Origin: Pedobacter jeongneungensis
GTDB taxonomy: Bacteria; Bacteroidota; Bacteroidia; Sphingobacteriales; Sphingobacteriaceae
Direction of reading: 5' to 3'
Length of the DNA: 64,000 bases
NCBI RefSeq assembly: GCF_000633455.1
Contig: NZ_AYMG01000010.1
Location: forward strand, 186,001-250,000
In this document: positions 23,731 through 32,493 of the stretch, one piece after another
How the letters are laid out: every line of letters starts with the position of its first letter
How positions within the stretch are numbered: the stretch's first letter is position 1
Notes under the pieces: generated by a model
Told to the model about the DNA's origin: nothing
Databases searched by the model: none
What the model saw: only the letters and a program-made list of their open reading frames with translations
Translations under genes and position numbers: made by a program

Positions 23731-23783
23731 AAAACGTGCAAGTTTTACCAAATTAAATGATAAAACCTGCACGTTCAAAATTT
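23731..23783 (-). terminator. Terminator, right copy of the duplicated sequence
   Basis: Differs from the 22926-22978 copy only at a few bases of the loop. It is directly downstream of the DUF4199 gene (stop 23795), so it is likely to be that gene's terminator. Confidence 0.6.
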
Positions 23784-23794
23784 TATAAAAGAAA

Positions 23795-24364
23795 TTAAGC
23801 TTCTTGAGGAAACGAGTCTAATCTTACTGGTTCTTTTTTCTTTAAGATAGCTGAAAGGATTAAGGAAAGAACACCGTACAAGGCTAGTGAAACACCAAAA
23901 CTTGTAAAAATATTTTTAAAAGTTGGCTCTAATTTCTCTTGCATATTACCTGCTTTAGCCATTGCTTCATCAACCTGCTCTTTAGCCATACCGAATTTTT
24001 CCATCATTGCACGTTGTGCATCTTCAATTGCCGCAGCAGCTTTTGCCGGAAGATCTGGATCGATAAACTTCATCAGTATCACATTATAAAGTGTTGCAGT
24101 TAAGGCCAGAATAAGCGAAATAATTAAAAAAGCTTTAAAAGCTTCGCCAAAAGTCCAAAAACCACCTATTTCTTTACGGATATTAATTCCTACTACAACG
24201 AGTAGCGCTATAAACAATACAAATATGCCTACCTGGGCAAGAAAACTGGTGTAAACTAATACCGGATCAATAAAATGCAGGGTTAACGATAATACTACCG
24301 AAACTGCTGCAAGCATAAATCCGTTTTTAAGCGATAATTTGGAAATAAGAGCACTTTTGTCCAT
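23795..24364 (-). CDS. DUF4199 domain membrane protein
   Basis: 189 aa. Four hydrophobic segments (around residues 15-35, 38-58, 75-97 and 150-170) with a long charged stretch between the third and fourth ('AIEDAQRAMMEKFGMAKEQVDEAM'), the organisation of DUF4199 proteins of Bacteroidota. Function unknown; they often lie near glycosyltransferases. The gene follows a 235-aa acidic protein gene on the same strand, 17 bases away. Confidence 0.8.
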   Translation of the reverse strand: MDKSALISKLSLKNGFMLAAVSVVLSLTLHFIDPVLVYTSFLAQVGIFVLFIALLVVVGINIRKEIGGFWTFGEAFKAFLIISLILALTATLYNVILMKFIDPDLPAKAAAAIEDAQRAMMEKFGMAKEQVDEAMAKAGNMQEKLEPTFKNIFTSFGVSLALYGVLSLILSAILKKKEPVRLDSFPQEA

Positions 24365-24381
24365 AATTTTAAGTTTTAGTT

Positions 24382-25050
24382 TTAATTATTAATTGTTGTA
24401 ATTAATATATAAGTAGCAGAATCGAACGATTTGTTACTGCTAAATTGAATTATTTCTTTAGTAGTTTCTGCACTTCCTTCCACATCAAGGAAAAAAGCCA
24501 TAAATGGCACAAATAATTCCTGCATTTCTTCACTGATATTTAATTTCTCGGCAGTTTTGCAAATTTCTTCTACACTGCTTTCTGCCAGTTGCTGGTTACT
24601 GATCAGTTCTTCATAAATTTCGAATTCATCCTGAAACTCATCATCCTCTACCAATAAGAATTCTTTCAGGAAATCGCCCAATTCAGGATCCAGATCTTCA
24701 TCCTTACACTCTTTAATGTAAAGCAACAGGTTTAACAGCTCAGTACCCCTATCAATTGTTTCTTCTTCAATATTTGCCCATTCGTCGCTTTCCAGATAAT
24801 CGTCTTCCAGTTTCTGCACATCACTGCTAAAGAAGTTTACCATCAATAAATCGAACAATACTTCACGCAATTCTTCAAATTTTGGATGCACATCGAAAAC
24901 GGCATCAAAAGCTTCTGCTTTATCTAAAAAGTTAACATCCAGCTCAAAAGCAGCCAATAATTCTGTTTCAAAACCTTCTACATTAATAGCCGAAACTTCA
25001 GCATATTGATTAATGGCGGCACTTATCGCTTTTTTTACTCTATTATCCAT
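24382..25050 (-). CDS. Acidic helical protein of unknown function
   Basis: 222 aa from ATG at 25050 (MDNRVKKAIS); the longer frame from 25089 begins in a stretch that looks like leader. Strongly acidic, with many Asp/Glu-rich helices ('KEFLLVEDDEFQDEFEIYEEL') and no signal or membrane segment. No family recognised. It is directly upstream of the DUF4199 gene. The acidity suggests a soluble binding or scaffold protein. Confidence 0.55.
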   Translation of the reverse strand: MDNRVKKAISAAINQYAEVSAINVEGFETELLAAFELDVNFLDKAEAFDAVFDVHPKFEELREVLFDLLMVNFFSSDVQKLEDDYLESDEWANIEEETIDRGTELLNLLLYIKECKDEDLDPELGDFLKEFLLVEDDEFQDEFEIYEELISNQQLAESSVEEICKTAEKLNISEEMQELFVPFMAFFLDVEGSAETTKEIIQFSSNKSFDSATYILITTINN

Positions 25051-25214
25051 AGGATCAAGATTTTTAAGATTATAGGATGACAGGATCATTTTTCACAAAA
25101 AATCTATCCCCTTAAACCTGTTTTTATTATATAATACTATTTTTTGAACTACTATTTTAGAAAGCCCTGCTGGAAAACCTTCCACCCCCTGCCTTTTAAC
25201 CTTCTACCTTTTAA

Positions 25215-26471
25215 CTACCTCGCCGAGTATTGATTATTATTATAAACCAACGTTACTTTTCCAGTAAGCTCGGTACCCAATAACGGATTGTTTGCCGATT
25301 TAGAATGGTTGCTCGCTGAATTGTACAACCACTTTTCTGTTGTGTTAAAAACAGTAAAGTTAGCTTCAGCACCTTCTTCAATTACCGGAACAGTTAAATT
25401 TAATAATTTACGCGGATTAATGGCCAATTTCTCGGCAATTAAAGCAATGTCCAGTCCGGCTTTTAACAATAACGGCAACACGGTTTGCAAAGCAATGATT
25501 CCATAATGGGCAATTTCGAATTCAACGTTTTTAAATTCTATTTCCTCCGGACGGTGCTGCGAGGTAATGGCATCAATGGTGCCATCTTTTAAGCCGGCAA
25601 TTAAGGCTTTTATATCTGCTTTGCCACGTAATGGTGGTTTAACTTTATAATTGCTATCGAAATCGTTTAAAAGTTCTTCGGTAAATACCAGGTGATGTGC
25701 GGTAACATCGCAGGAGATCTGTACGCCATCTTTTTTCGCTTTGCGGATTAGCGCTACGGCTCCAGCAGTTGAAATGTTGCTGATGTGGATTTTGGTTTCG
25801 TTATAAGAAGCGAGGAAAATATCACGTGCAATGTGCATTTCTTCTGCCAATGCTGGTAAGCCCTTCATACCCAAAAGCACAGAGTTCTTGCTTTCATTAA
25901 TCTGCGATTTGCCTGCAATCGATTTATTTTCCGGATAAACCATTAATAATGCATCAAAACCCTTGGCGTATTGTAATGCACGGCTCATAAAACCATCATC
26001 CTGCAAGGCTTTATCGCCATCAGAGAAGGCTACTGCACCAGCCTGCTGCATATCGAACAGTTCGGCAAGTTCTTTTGCTTCTCGGTTCTGGCTAATGGCA
26101 CCAACAGGTAAAACATCAACCAGGTTATTTTTTGCCCTGTTGATAATATATTCTACCTGAGATTTTGACTGCACAACTGGGTTGGTTTGTGGCAATAATG
26201 CCAAACCTGTAAATCCACCTGCTTTTGCCGTTTCGGTAAGCGTTTGGATATCTTCCTTGGTTTCGAAACCCGGATCGCCGGCTACGCAGTTTAAATCGAA
26301 AAAACCCGGCGTTAAAAAAGCGCCCTGAGCATCGAATGTAGTTTCGCTTTTATCGGCAGTTAATTTACCTATGTTTTTAATTGTACCATTTTCAATCCGA
26401 ACATCGCATTGTTGGTTGTTAAATTTACTCTGCGGATCGGCAATGGTTACATTTTTAACCAGGAGATTCAT
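25215..26471 (-). CDS. Dihydroorotase-like protein lacking metal ligands (pseudo-DHOase)
   Basis: 418 aa. The amidohydrolase fold is clear ('GAFLTPGFFDLNCVAGDPGF', 'GFTGLALLPQTNPVV', 'ISNISTAGAVALIRKAK', 'ISCDVTAHHLVF', 'INPRKLLNL'). But the catalytic H-x-H after 'FxDL' is replaced by N-C-V, and the position where 'TDHAPH' is expected reads 'SQHRPEE'. These losses are typical of non-catalytic DHOase homologues that help aspartate transcarbamoylase assembly in pyrimidine synthesis. The true enzyme would be elsewhere. It overlaps the BatA gene by four bases. Confidence 0.8.
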   Translation of the reverse strand: MNLLVKNVTIADPQSKFNNQQCDVRIENGTIKNIGKLTADKSETTFDAQGAFLTPGFFDLNCVAGDPGFETKEDIQTLTETAKAGGFTGLALLPQTNPVVQSKSQVEYIINRAKNNLVDVLPVGAISQNREAKELAELFDMQQAGAVAFSDGDKALQDDGFMSRALQYAKGFDALLMVYPENKSIAGKSQINESKNSVLLGMKGLPALAEEMHIARDIFLASYNETKIHISNISTAGAVALIRKAKKDGVQISCDVTAHHLVFTEELLNDFDSNYKVKPPLRGKADIKALIAGLKDGTIDAITSQHRPEEIEFKNVEFEIAHYGIIALQTVLPLLLKAGLDIALIAEKLAINPRKLLNLTVPVIEEGAEANFTVFNTTEKWLYNSASNHSKSANNPLLGTELTGKVTLVYNNNQYSAR

Positions 26472-28507
26472 ATTGTTCTTTTTGTGTTGTTAAAAAATCG
26501 GATGAGCAAAATTTCTGCTGCAATAAAAATCAGCGACAAAATTAGACAAAGTTTCCATAATGTTTGTCCGATTTTATTGGCGCCGGCAATTAATTTAACG
26601 GCATCCTTATCGGTATCGAATATTTTCAGGTTGCTTTTACCTGCTAATTGCGCTAATTCTGCTTTGCTTAAATAATGCATATCAGATTCTGTCCTGCCAC
26701 TATTGAAACTATAAACAGCGAGTAACGAATCGGCAAGATTTAAGTTGTAAAAACCTGCATTTTTAACTTGATCGGCAATATAGATCAAGGTTTTTCCATC
26801 TGCCTGACGGATTTCCGGAATGGCTTCGAAATGATCGGCCGAAATTTTTAAGGTCTGGTTTTTACCTATAGTAATTTTTTTACCGGCCAACGCATTATCA
26901 TTGCCCAAATTGTAATACAATGGGGTTTCATTTCCGCCGCTTAGTGCCAAACGGTAAATTAATGGAACAAAAACCGGGTGACGGGCCAGATTACCATCAT
27001 TTGTATTTAAACCAGAAGCAGATAAAAATACCTGGCCATTACCTACACCATATTTGGAGAAAAAAGATTTCCTGCCGGGCAATAACATGATATCTTCTTT
27101 ATTTGAAGTATTTTTTTCTACAAAGGAATAATAGCGTGTAACTGTTGGAAGATCTAAATTTTTAGGAATTTCCTCAAAAACAGTCTTAAAAATAGGGTTT
27201 TGAAGGTCAATCTGATCTACCTTGGTTGCTGTAGTATTGAGCGACTGGATTGCTGGTAGTGATAGTGCGTTTAAAAATGAGTTGTACGTTTGGATATCGG
27301 CATCCAAATCAGGAAAAAGTACTAAGCTTCCGCCTGCATTCAGATAGGTTTTAAGCTGTTGTGCCAAACCGGTTGAAGGGCTTTTCAAGCCATTTAACAC
27401 AATGAGGCCGAAATTGGCGAAATTGCTATAATTCATATTGCTTTCGGCGTTCTCGGTAAGTTTGTAGTAGGTATCAGCTGCAAATAAGGCTTTAATGTAA
27501 TTGCCGGTATTAGATCCGTTAATACTTAAAACCGGAAAATTTTGATCTACTTTAAAACTAAATGAAAGCGTATCATCAAAGGTTACCGGAAAATCCTTAA
27601 TGGTGATAATCCCCTTTTGCCATCCAGCGGTGAGGCCAGAGAAGTTTAAAGTATCTTTCACTGTTTTTCCTGCAGGAATGGTTACGGCCCCCAAGCCTTT
27701 TTGCTGGTTGTTGATGCTAAGCTTTAAGGGAATATTTTTGGCTTCTTCTTCAGAATAATTCTTTAACTGCACCACTAAACGCTCATTTGCGCCGGGCTGG
27801 TGGTTTGGCGAAAGTACCCAAACGCTATCTACCGCAACATTGGGCAAGATATTGGCATTCAATTTCAAAAATGAATATTGTATATCGGGTTTGGTTTCGA
27901 GTTTGCTGGTGGTAGAAATATTTTTCTGGAAATCGGATATCAAAAAACTGTATTTGTTTTCTGCTCCTGTTAAAATGTTACCCTGCCTGTTCAAGATCTG
28001 TTGAAGATTACGGTTTGCAGCAGAAATTTTCACATCATCTAAAGCTTTCAAAAACGCCTCTTCATTTAATAAACGCTGGTGTTTTCCTTCGAAATCGTTC
28101 GTTAAAAGCTGGAAACGATCGTTAATACCGAAACCTTTAACGAGTTCTTTTGCCCTGCGTTTGGCTTCATCGAGCAGGTTACCATCTTTATTAATGGCTT
28201 CCATGCTGTAAGAATTATCTATATAAATACTTACCACGTTGCTTAAAGCAGTCGTTTTTTTGTTATGCTCTGGAATGTAAGGCTGGGCAAATGCCAGCAC
28301 CAGAAAGATAATTGCTAAAATCCGCGACAAGAGAATCAGCAGGTTTTTAAGCTTTTCTTTCGATGAGTTTTGTTGTTCTACTTCTTTTAAAAGCTGAACA
28401 TTAGAGAAATAGATCTTTTTAAATTTCCTGAAATTGAACAAATGAATGATAACCGGGATGGCAACCGATATTAGTGCAAAAAGAAAGCCCGGATAAAGGA
28501 AATTCAT
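26468..28507 (-). CDS. BatA-domain membrane protein with vWA-like domain
   Basis: 679 aa. The N-terminus 'PGFLFALISVAIPVIIHLFNFRKFKKIYFSNVQLLKE' is the BatA N-terminal domain with its first transmembrane segment, a second segment is near residues 58-77, then a vWA-like start 'VSIYIDNSYSMEAINKDG' and a long beta-rich periplasmic-type region ending with a C-terminal membrane segment around residues 651-670. From the family these are aerotolerance-associated (Bat) proteins, with unclear role. It shares a four-base overlap with the dihydroorotase-like gene. Confidence 0.8.
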   Translation of the reverse strand: MNFLYPGFLFALISVAIPVIIHLFNFRKFKKIYFSNVQLLKEVEQQNSSKEKLKNLLILLSRILAIIFLVLAFAQPYIPEHNKKTTALSNVVSIYIDNSYSMEAINKDGNLLDEAKRRAKELVKGFGINDRFQLLTNDFEGKHQRLLNEEAFLKALDDVKISAANRNLQQILNRQGNILTGAENKYSFLISDFQKNISTTSKLETKPDIQYSFLKLNANILPNVAVDSVWVLSPNHQPGANERLVVQLKNYSEEEAKNIPLKLSINNQQKGLGAVTIPAGKTVKDTLNFSGLTAGWQKGIITIKDFPVTFDDTLSFSFKVDQNFPVLSINGSNTGNYIKALFAADTYYKLTENAESNMNYSNFANFGLIVLNGLKSPSTGLAQQLKTYLNAGGSLVLFPDLDADIQTYNSFLNALSLPAIQSLNTTATKVDQIDLQNPIFKTVFEEIPKNLDLPTVTRYYSFVEKNTSNKEDIMLLPGRKSFFSKYGVGNGQVFLSASGLNTNDGNLARHPVFVPLIYRLALSGGNETPLYYNLGNDNALAGKKITIGKNQTLKISADHFEAIPEIRQADGKTLIYIADQVKNAGFYNLNLADSLLAVYSFNSGRTESDMHYLSKAELAQLAGKSNLKIFDTDKDAVKLIAGANKIGQTLWKLCLILSLIFIAAEILLIRFFNNTKRTI

Positions 28508-28571
28508 TAAAAACCAAAGATAGAAAAATTATGGAATTGGGTATAACAATCCTTATTTATTATTATCAATG

Positions 28572-28718
28572 TTACTTTTTAATAACAGGTTTTACATTAT
28601 CCCAAAATTTGTATAATGATTCATTATCGATCAACATTTGATACAATCTTTCGCTCGGAGTTTTCGATAACCATAGTTTAAGTTGTAGTTCTTTAATTTC
28701 GTCTGAAGTATCTTTCAT
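28572..28718 (-). CDS. Small partner protein of a nucleotidyltransferase, 48 aa
   Basis: ATG at 28718, TAA at 28572; 48 aa, MKDTSDEIKELQLKLWLSKT, with 'PSERLYQMLIDNESLYKFW'. It lies four bases after the nucleotidyltransferase gene. The pattern W-L-x3-P-x-E-R-L-x(8)-S-x-Y/F-x-W is shared with the 68-aa protein at 56854-57060, which also accompanies a nucleotidyltransferase. So it is a real gene despite its size, and may be a toxin or antitoxin component. Confidence 0.65.
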   Translation of the reverse strand: MKDTSDEIKELQLKLWLSKTPSERLYQMLIDNESLYKFWDNVKPVIKK

Positions 28719-28722
28719 TTCT

Positions 28723-29247
28723 TTAAAAAAGATTAAATGTTGCAAGCTTAAGTTCTTTAACCCATTTATTAATGTATTCCCAATCTAAAGTATCTAATTC
28801 AGCAAGATTTTTTATATCTTGAATTTGGATAGCAGATTGCAGAACTTGAATCCAGATTAATTTAGATATCAATAAATCCTCAACAGTAACCAAATATACT
28901 GATTTCCCTAGGTATTCCATCTCAACCCTTCTATTAAATTCTTCTTGTCTGAAATTCTCGTTTTTCAGAATTACAAAATCAGCTTTATATCCTGATTCAT
29001 GATCAATTATATTAAATAAACTTTGTTGTTTAACTGCATCCTTTACCGAATTAATATTACAATAATAGCCATCCTTAAAATTTGCGACAAATCCATCGAT
29101 ATCCTCCTGTTGAAGATGAATAATAAAGTCAAAATCTCGCGTAGCTCTTGGCACTATATATACTCCCATCGCAATACTTCCTGAAAGCATATAAGGAATA
29201 TTATTCTCATTTAGAACATCAACAATTTTATTAAAAAAAGAAAGCAT
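28723..29247 (-). CDS. MNT/AbiEii-type nucleotidyltransferase
   Basis: 174 aa. The nucleotidyltransferase signature 'MLSGSIAMGVYIVPRATRDFDFII' contains GS-x10-D-x-D (around residues 22-42); a third acidic position is likely in 'YKADFVILK'. Family members transfer nucleotides to tRNA or to partner toxins and are used as antitoxin or toxin in several systems. The gene is followed four bases later by the small partner protein. A second, distinct nucleotidyltransferase cassette lies at 56393-57060. Confidence 0.75.
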   Translation of the reverse strand: MLSFFNKIVDVLNENNIPYMLSGSIAMGVYIVPRATRDFDFIIHLQQEDIDGFVANFKDGYYCNINSVKDAVKQQSLFNIIDHESGYKADFVILKNENFRQEEFNRRVEMEYLGKSVYLVTVEDLLISKLIWIQVLQSAIQIQDIKNLAELDTLDWEYINKWVKELKLATFNLF

Positions 29248-29271
29248 ACCAGATCTTATGTTAAAAATTAA

Positions 29272-29688
29272 TCAATAACTAAATCCCGGAAATTCAATAT
29301 TAACAATTTTCCAACTGCTATTGTATAGCGCGAAATACAGCTTAAAAGGTCCGCTTATAATTTTGGATTGTTTTTGAAGAACATCCCGATAACCTGCAAC
29401 ACCTTCAACAAAGCCCATCCCTTTACCATCATTCAGTAGTTCGAAATTAACATCAATAATATCATATCTGCCACCAACATATTCATCGGACTGACCAAAA
29501 ATACCTTTCAACCTGCTAATAATGACATCTTTGCCGATAATTTTATTACCTGGAAGCATAAAAAAATCATTCAGTTCGTCGGTAATAGCCTTCGATTGTT
29601 TAAACCATGCATTTATAAATCTGATGGCACTATTTACAATATCGGCTTGATGGTTAAATGTGGAATTTTTCTGCATGGTATCTTTCAA
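29272..29688 (-). CDS. SnoaL/NTF2-like protein
   Basis: 138 aa. Helical N-terminus ('VNSAIRFINAWFKQSKAI') followed by beta-strands ('KLYFALYNSSWKIVNIEF') is the layout of SnoaL-like (nuclear transport factor 2 fold) proteins, which act as isomerases, binding proteins or with no known activity. Nothing indicates the ligand. It lies just past the tandem terminators that close the NAD operon. The start at 29688 (MKDTMQKN) is not otherwise supported. Confidence 0.55.
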   Translation of the reverse strand: MKDTMQKNSTFNHQADIVNSAIRFINAWFKQSKAITDELNDFFMLPGNKIIGKDVIISRLKGIFGQSDEYVGGRYDIIDVNFELLNDGKGMGFVEGVAGYRDVLQKQSKIISGPFKLYFALYNSSWKIVNIEFPGFSY

Positions 29689-29690
29689 AA

Positions 29691-29738
29691 ATTAATCGAC
29701 CAGCCAAAGGCCGATCGATTAAAAAACTTCGCGAAGTT
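29691..29738 (-). terminator. Tandem terminators ending the NAD/ADP-ribose operon
   Basis: Reading leftward: AACTTCGCGAAGTT (perfect palindrome, 29725-29738) followed by T6, then a second hairpin with GGCC-TTT-GGCT core between TTAATCGA arms (29691-29722) followed by TTTTT. The first hairpin overlaps the NAMPT-like stop codon. Confidence 0.85.
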
Positions 29739-31194
29739 AACTATTCTTTAGCCTTTCTCTAATGTCAGCAAGAGAATAATCGATCAATAAGCTTCCATCT
29801 CTGAAAACTTCCTTCAATTCGCCCTTGGCTTCTTCTTCCCAGGTGCACTGATCTTTCAATTCATATTCTCCTTCTGCATTTTTAAAAATCTGCAGTAAAC
29901 CTTTTGCCGATTTTTTGGTTCCATCGTCGGTAATAGGATCTTTAAATATCTCACGACCAACGCCATCTACCTCGCCATAAGTGGCTTTCATGGCAAAACC
30001 AAAAGTATCTCGTGTATTGTACTGATAAGTGAAAGAACCGATACCGAAAACCACGTTGGTTGAAGCAAAACCTTTCGTTTTTAAGCGTTCGCAGATTTGA
30101 GTAGCTCTTTCGGTAGTGATGCTATCGCCGTAAATGGCCCCAATCTGTGGAACCAGTTCTTTAAAGCCTTTATCGTTGGTTTTTCCACCAAAAACATCCC
30201 AAAGCAGCTCTATCACACCTTTTTTCTCATTTTCATTTTTGCCATTTGGATTGCCGCAAATAATATCAACCGGATCACCGGAATCTGGCCTGATTACTAC
30301 TTTGCCTGGCCTGGCGATGATATCGTCTTTTAAAACAGGCAGATATTCAGTTAATACTTTCCATAAATCCCAGGTATCGGAAACGATAGATACAATTCCT
30401 TTTGGATAAACGTCCAAAATCAAACGTTTAAAAGTTTCGAGCTCGCCAGTATTCGTTCCCATGCACATTACCGAATGTTCTGTAGCTGCAACCGAGCCAC
30501 CAATCAGCTCTTTATCAGAATCGGCATTGTAATATTCCTCTAAAAAGTCGATTGCAGGAATGGTATCTGTTCCGGTAAAACTCAATAAATGGCCTGCGGC
30601 CGATGTTACCGCAGCTTCTATCCCACCCATACCGCGCATAGAGAAATCATGTCCCTGCCAGTCTACAAATTCTGGTACCGATGAGGTTTCTGCTGCATAT
30701 TTATCCAAAATGGTACGGTACTGTTTTGCAATAGTAGCCGAATTACATGGTAACCAAACCACTGCAGAAAGTAATGTTTCGAAATAATTGGTAAGCCAGA
30801 AAAACTCTGGTTTGGTATTGTACATGGTGAACATCGGCACACGCAATGGCACCTCAGCTCCTTCGGGAAGTGATTTAAAAACCATCGGAATATAACCCAG
30901 ATCGTGCAAATCGGCAATATGCTGCGTTCCTACCAGGTTTTCGCCAAGGTAATTATTGATCCTGCGGGCATATTTGCTAAGAATCTCATCTTTTGGCTGT
31001 TTAAAGAAATTCTGGTTAAAATCTTCGATAATGTATTTTTTGATAAAGTACTGTAAGCCAAAAAGTACTACATGGTTTACATTTTCGAGCCTGCTTTTTC
31101 TAGGCGTCCAATTGGAATAAACCAATGTGGTATTTTCAGGGTATTGCCTGCGGTGGTCAACTTTATAACCGTCTGTTAATAATAATGGATTCAT
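29737..31194 (-). CDS. Nicotinamide phosphoribosyltransferase-like enzyme (NAMPT; possible Namat)
   Basis: 485 aa. PRTase fold: 'YPENTTLVYSNWTPR' near the start, 'GHDFSMRGMGGIEAAV' (around residue 183), 'SIVSDTWDLWKVLTEYLP', 'IRPDSGDPVDII' and 'AIYGDSITTERATQI'. NAMPT joins nicotinamide and PRPP to give NMN. In the phage NARP1 pathway, a NAMPT homologue (Namat) instead joins nicotinamide to ADP-ribose pyrophosphate, giving NAD+. A PRPP-synthetase-like gene is the second gene of this same operon (35157-35990), making both roles possible. It is last in the operon. Confidence 0.85.
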   Translation of the reverse strand: MNPLLLTDGYKVDHRRQYPENTTLVYSNWTPRKSRLENVNHVVLFGLQYFIKKYIIEDFNQNFFKQPKDEILSKYARRINNYLGENLVGTQHIADLHDLGYIPMVFKSLPEGAEVPLRVPMFTMYNTKPEFFWLTNYFETLLSAVVWLPCNSATIAKQYRTILDKYAAETSSVPEFVDWQGHDFSMRGMGGIEAAVTSAAGHLLSFTGTDTIPAIDFLEEYYNADSDKELIGGSVAATEHSVMCMGTNTGELETFKRLILDVYPKGIVSIVSDTWDLWKVLTEYLPVLKDDIIARPGKVVIRPDSGDPVDIICGNPNGKNENEKKGVIELLWDVFGGKTNDKGFKELVPQIGAIYGDSITTERATQICERLKTKGFASTNVVFGIGSFTYQYNTRDTFGFAMKATYGEVDGVGREIFKDPITDDGTKKSAKGLLQIFKNAEGEYELKDQCTWEEEAKGELKEVFRDGSLLIDYSLADIRERLKNS

Positions 31195-31214
31195 GGTTTT
31201 GATGTATTTAACTA

Positions 31215-31946
31215 TTATTTATTTCTTCCTTTTTCGTTTGGATACAGGCTTTGTAGTGTATCGCTTTGCCAAAATTGTTTGGTTTTGATATCCAAACAGC
31301 TTAACTTTCCAGTAAATGCAGCACCAGTATCGATATTCCAAACATTACAGCCCTGCATCGGCACATTAACATTGTAGTAGAGCGTTGGTGTATGACCGAT
31401 GTAGATTTCGTGATAAAGCAATAAACGTTTCGGATAAATGGCCGAATCTTTTTTAATCCGGTTATCCATAGTCAGTGCCATTTCCCATAACGTTCTGTCC
31501 CACGAATAATTGGAAGAATAACGCTCCTTTTCCGGTCCGTGCATGGAAGAAAAACCAGCGTGAATAAAGAGGTTGTTCTGTCCGTCTACATAATAATCAT
31601 GCATCCGTTCAAAGAAATCCAGATGTTTCTGTCTCATTGTATCCGATATGTCTTTATAACTCTCGATGGTTAATTTACCACCATGTACGAACCAAACATC
31701 ATCAACAATACCTTTTTCGAGCCAATCGATACACCATGCATCGTGATTTCCTTTGATAAAAATGCATTGATGGCTTTTTTCCAACAGCATCAGGTAATCG
31801 ATCACCTGAGCCGACTCACTCCATCCGTCAACGTAATCACCAAGAAAAATGAGCTTATCTTCGGTTGATATTTCTGCACGCTCGAATAGCTGGATCAGGC
31901 CTTTTAATCCGCCGTGTATATCGCCAATTACCAATGTTCTGCCCAT
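31215..31946 (-). CDS. Calcineurin-like metallophosphoesterase (PPP type)
   Basis: 243 aa. All dimetal motifs present: 'VIGDIHGGLKGL' (around residue 6), 'LGDYVDGWSESAQ', 'IKGNHDAWC', 'FIHAGFSS' and 'IGHTPTLYY'. Related small PPP enzymes act on phosphoproteins, dinucleoside polyphosphates or RNA-repair intermediates. In this operon a substrate such as a phosphorylated ADP-ribose is attractive but unproven. It starts one base downstream of the KptA stop. Confidence 0.85.
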   Translation of the reverse strand: MGRTLVIGDIHGGLKGLIQLFERAEISTEDKLIFLGDYVDGWSESAQVIDYLMLLEKSHQCIFIKGNHDAWCIDWLEKGIVDDVWFVHGGKLTIESYKDISDTMRQKHLDFFERMHDYYVDGQNNLFIHAGFSSMHGPEKERYSSNYSWDRTLWEMALTMDNRIKKDSAIYPKRLLLYHEIYIGHTPTLYYNVNVPMQGCNVWNIDTGAAFTGKLSCLDIKTKQFWQSDTLQSLYPNEKGRNK

Positions 31947-31947
31947 G

Positions 31948-32490
31948 CTAAAATTCTATATATTCAGCAGGCACAACATCTGTAAGCCACACGTTGTTGG
32001 CCGATAAGTAAAATTTATATCCTGCCCTGTGCATCGCCCCGCTGTTAATGATTAGAATAACCGATTTTCCTCTCCTACCACCCACTTTATTAGCGATTTC
32101 TTTATCGGCGCTTAAGTGCACATGCTGTCTGCTCATTTTTTGCAGCCCCTGCGTTTTAATATCTGGCAGAAACTTCTCTACGGTACCATGATACAGGTGT
32201 TCCAAAGGTTCGGTTTCATTTAAGTTTAATTCTACCGAAATGGAATGGCCTTGATTGGCCCTTATTTTGGTTTTATCAGCATTAAAGGCAAATCTTTTTT
32301 TGTCGTTATTTTCAACAACGTATTCAAGCAGCTCAAAATCTAATGTTAGTTCATAAAGGTCAAATTTGGCAATCAGCTCGTTCACCTCTGCCCAGCCATT
32401 TTCATCGAGCTTTAGCTTTATTGTTTCTGGCGAATGCCTCAAAATATAGCTGAGCAATTTGCTTATGCCTTTTGTTATTTTATTGTCCAT
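31948..32490 (-). CDS. kptA: RNA 2'-phosphotransferase (KptA/Tpt1)
   Basis: 180 aa, full length. The N-terminal 'LSYILRHSPETIKLKLDENGWAEVNEL' winged region and the C-terminal ART-like domain with 'LYHGT', 'SRQHVHLSADKEIANKVGGRRGK' and 'NNVWLTDVVP' are diagnostic. From the family it removes the 2'-phosphate from RNA using NAD+, releasing nicotinamide and ADP-ribose 1'',2''-cyclic phosphate. It thus consumes NAD+ and makes the substrate of the macrodomain and phosphoesterase encoded nearby. Located between DUF4291 and the phosphoesterase with 1-3 base gaps. Confidence 0.9.
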   Translation of the reverse strand: MDNKITKGISKLLSYILRHSPETIKLKLDENGWAEVNELIAKFDLYELTLDFELLEYVVENNDKKRFAFNADKTKIRANQGHSISVELNLNETEPLEHLYHGTVEKFLPDIKTQGLQKMSRQHVHLSADKEIANKVGGRRGKSVILIINSGAMHRAGYKFYLSANNVWLTDVVPAEYIEF

Positions 32491-32493
32491 GAC

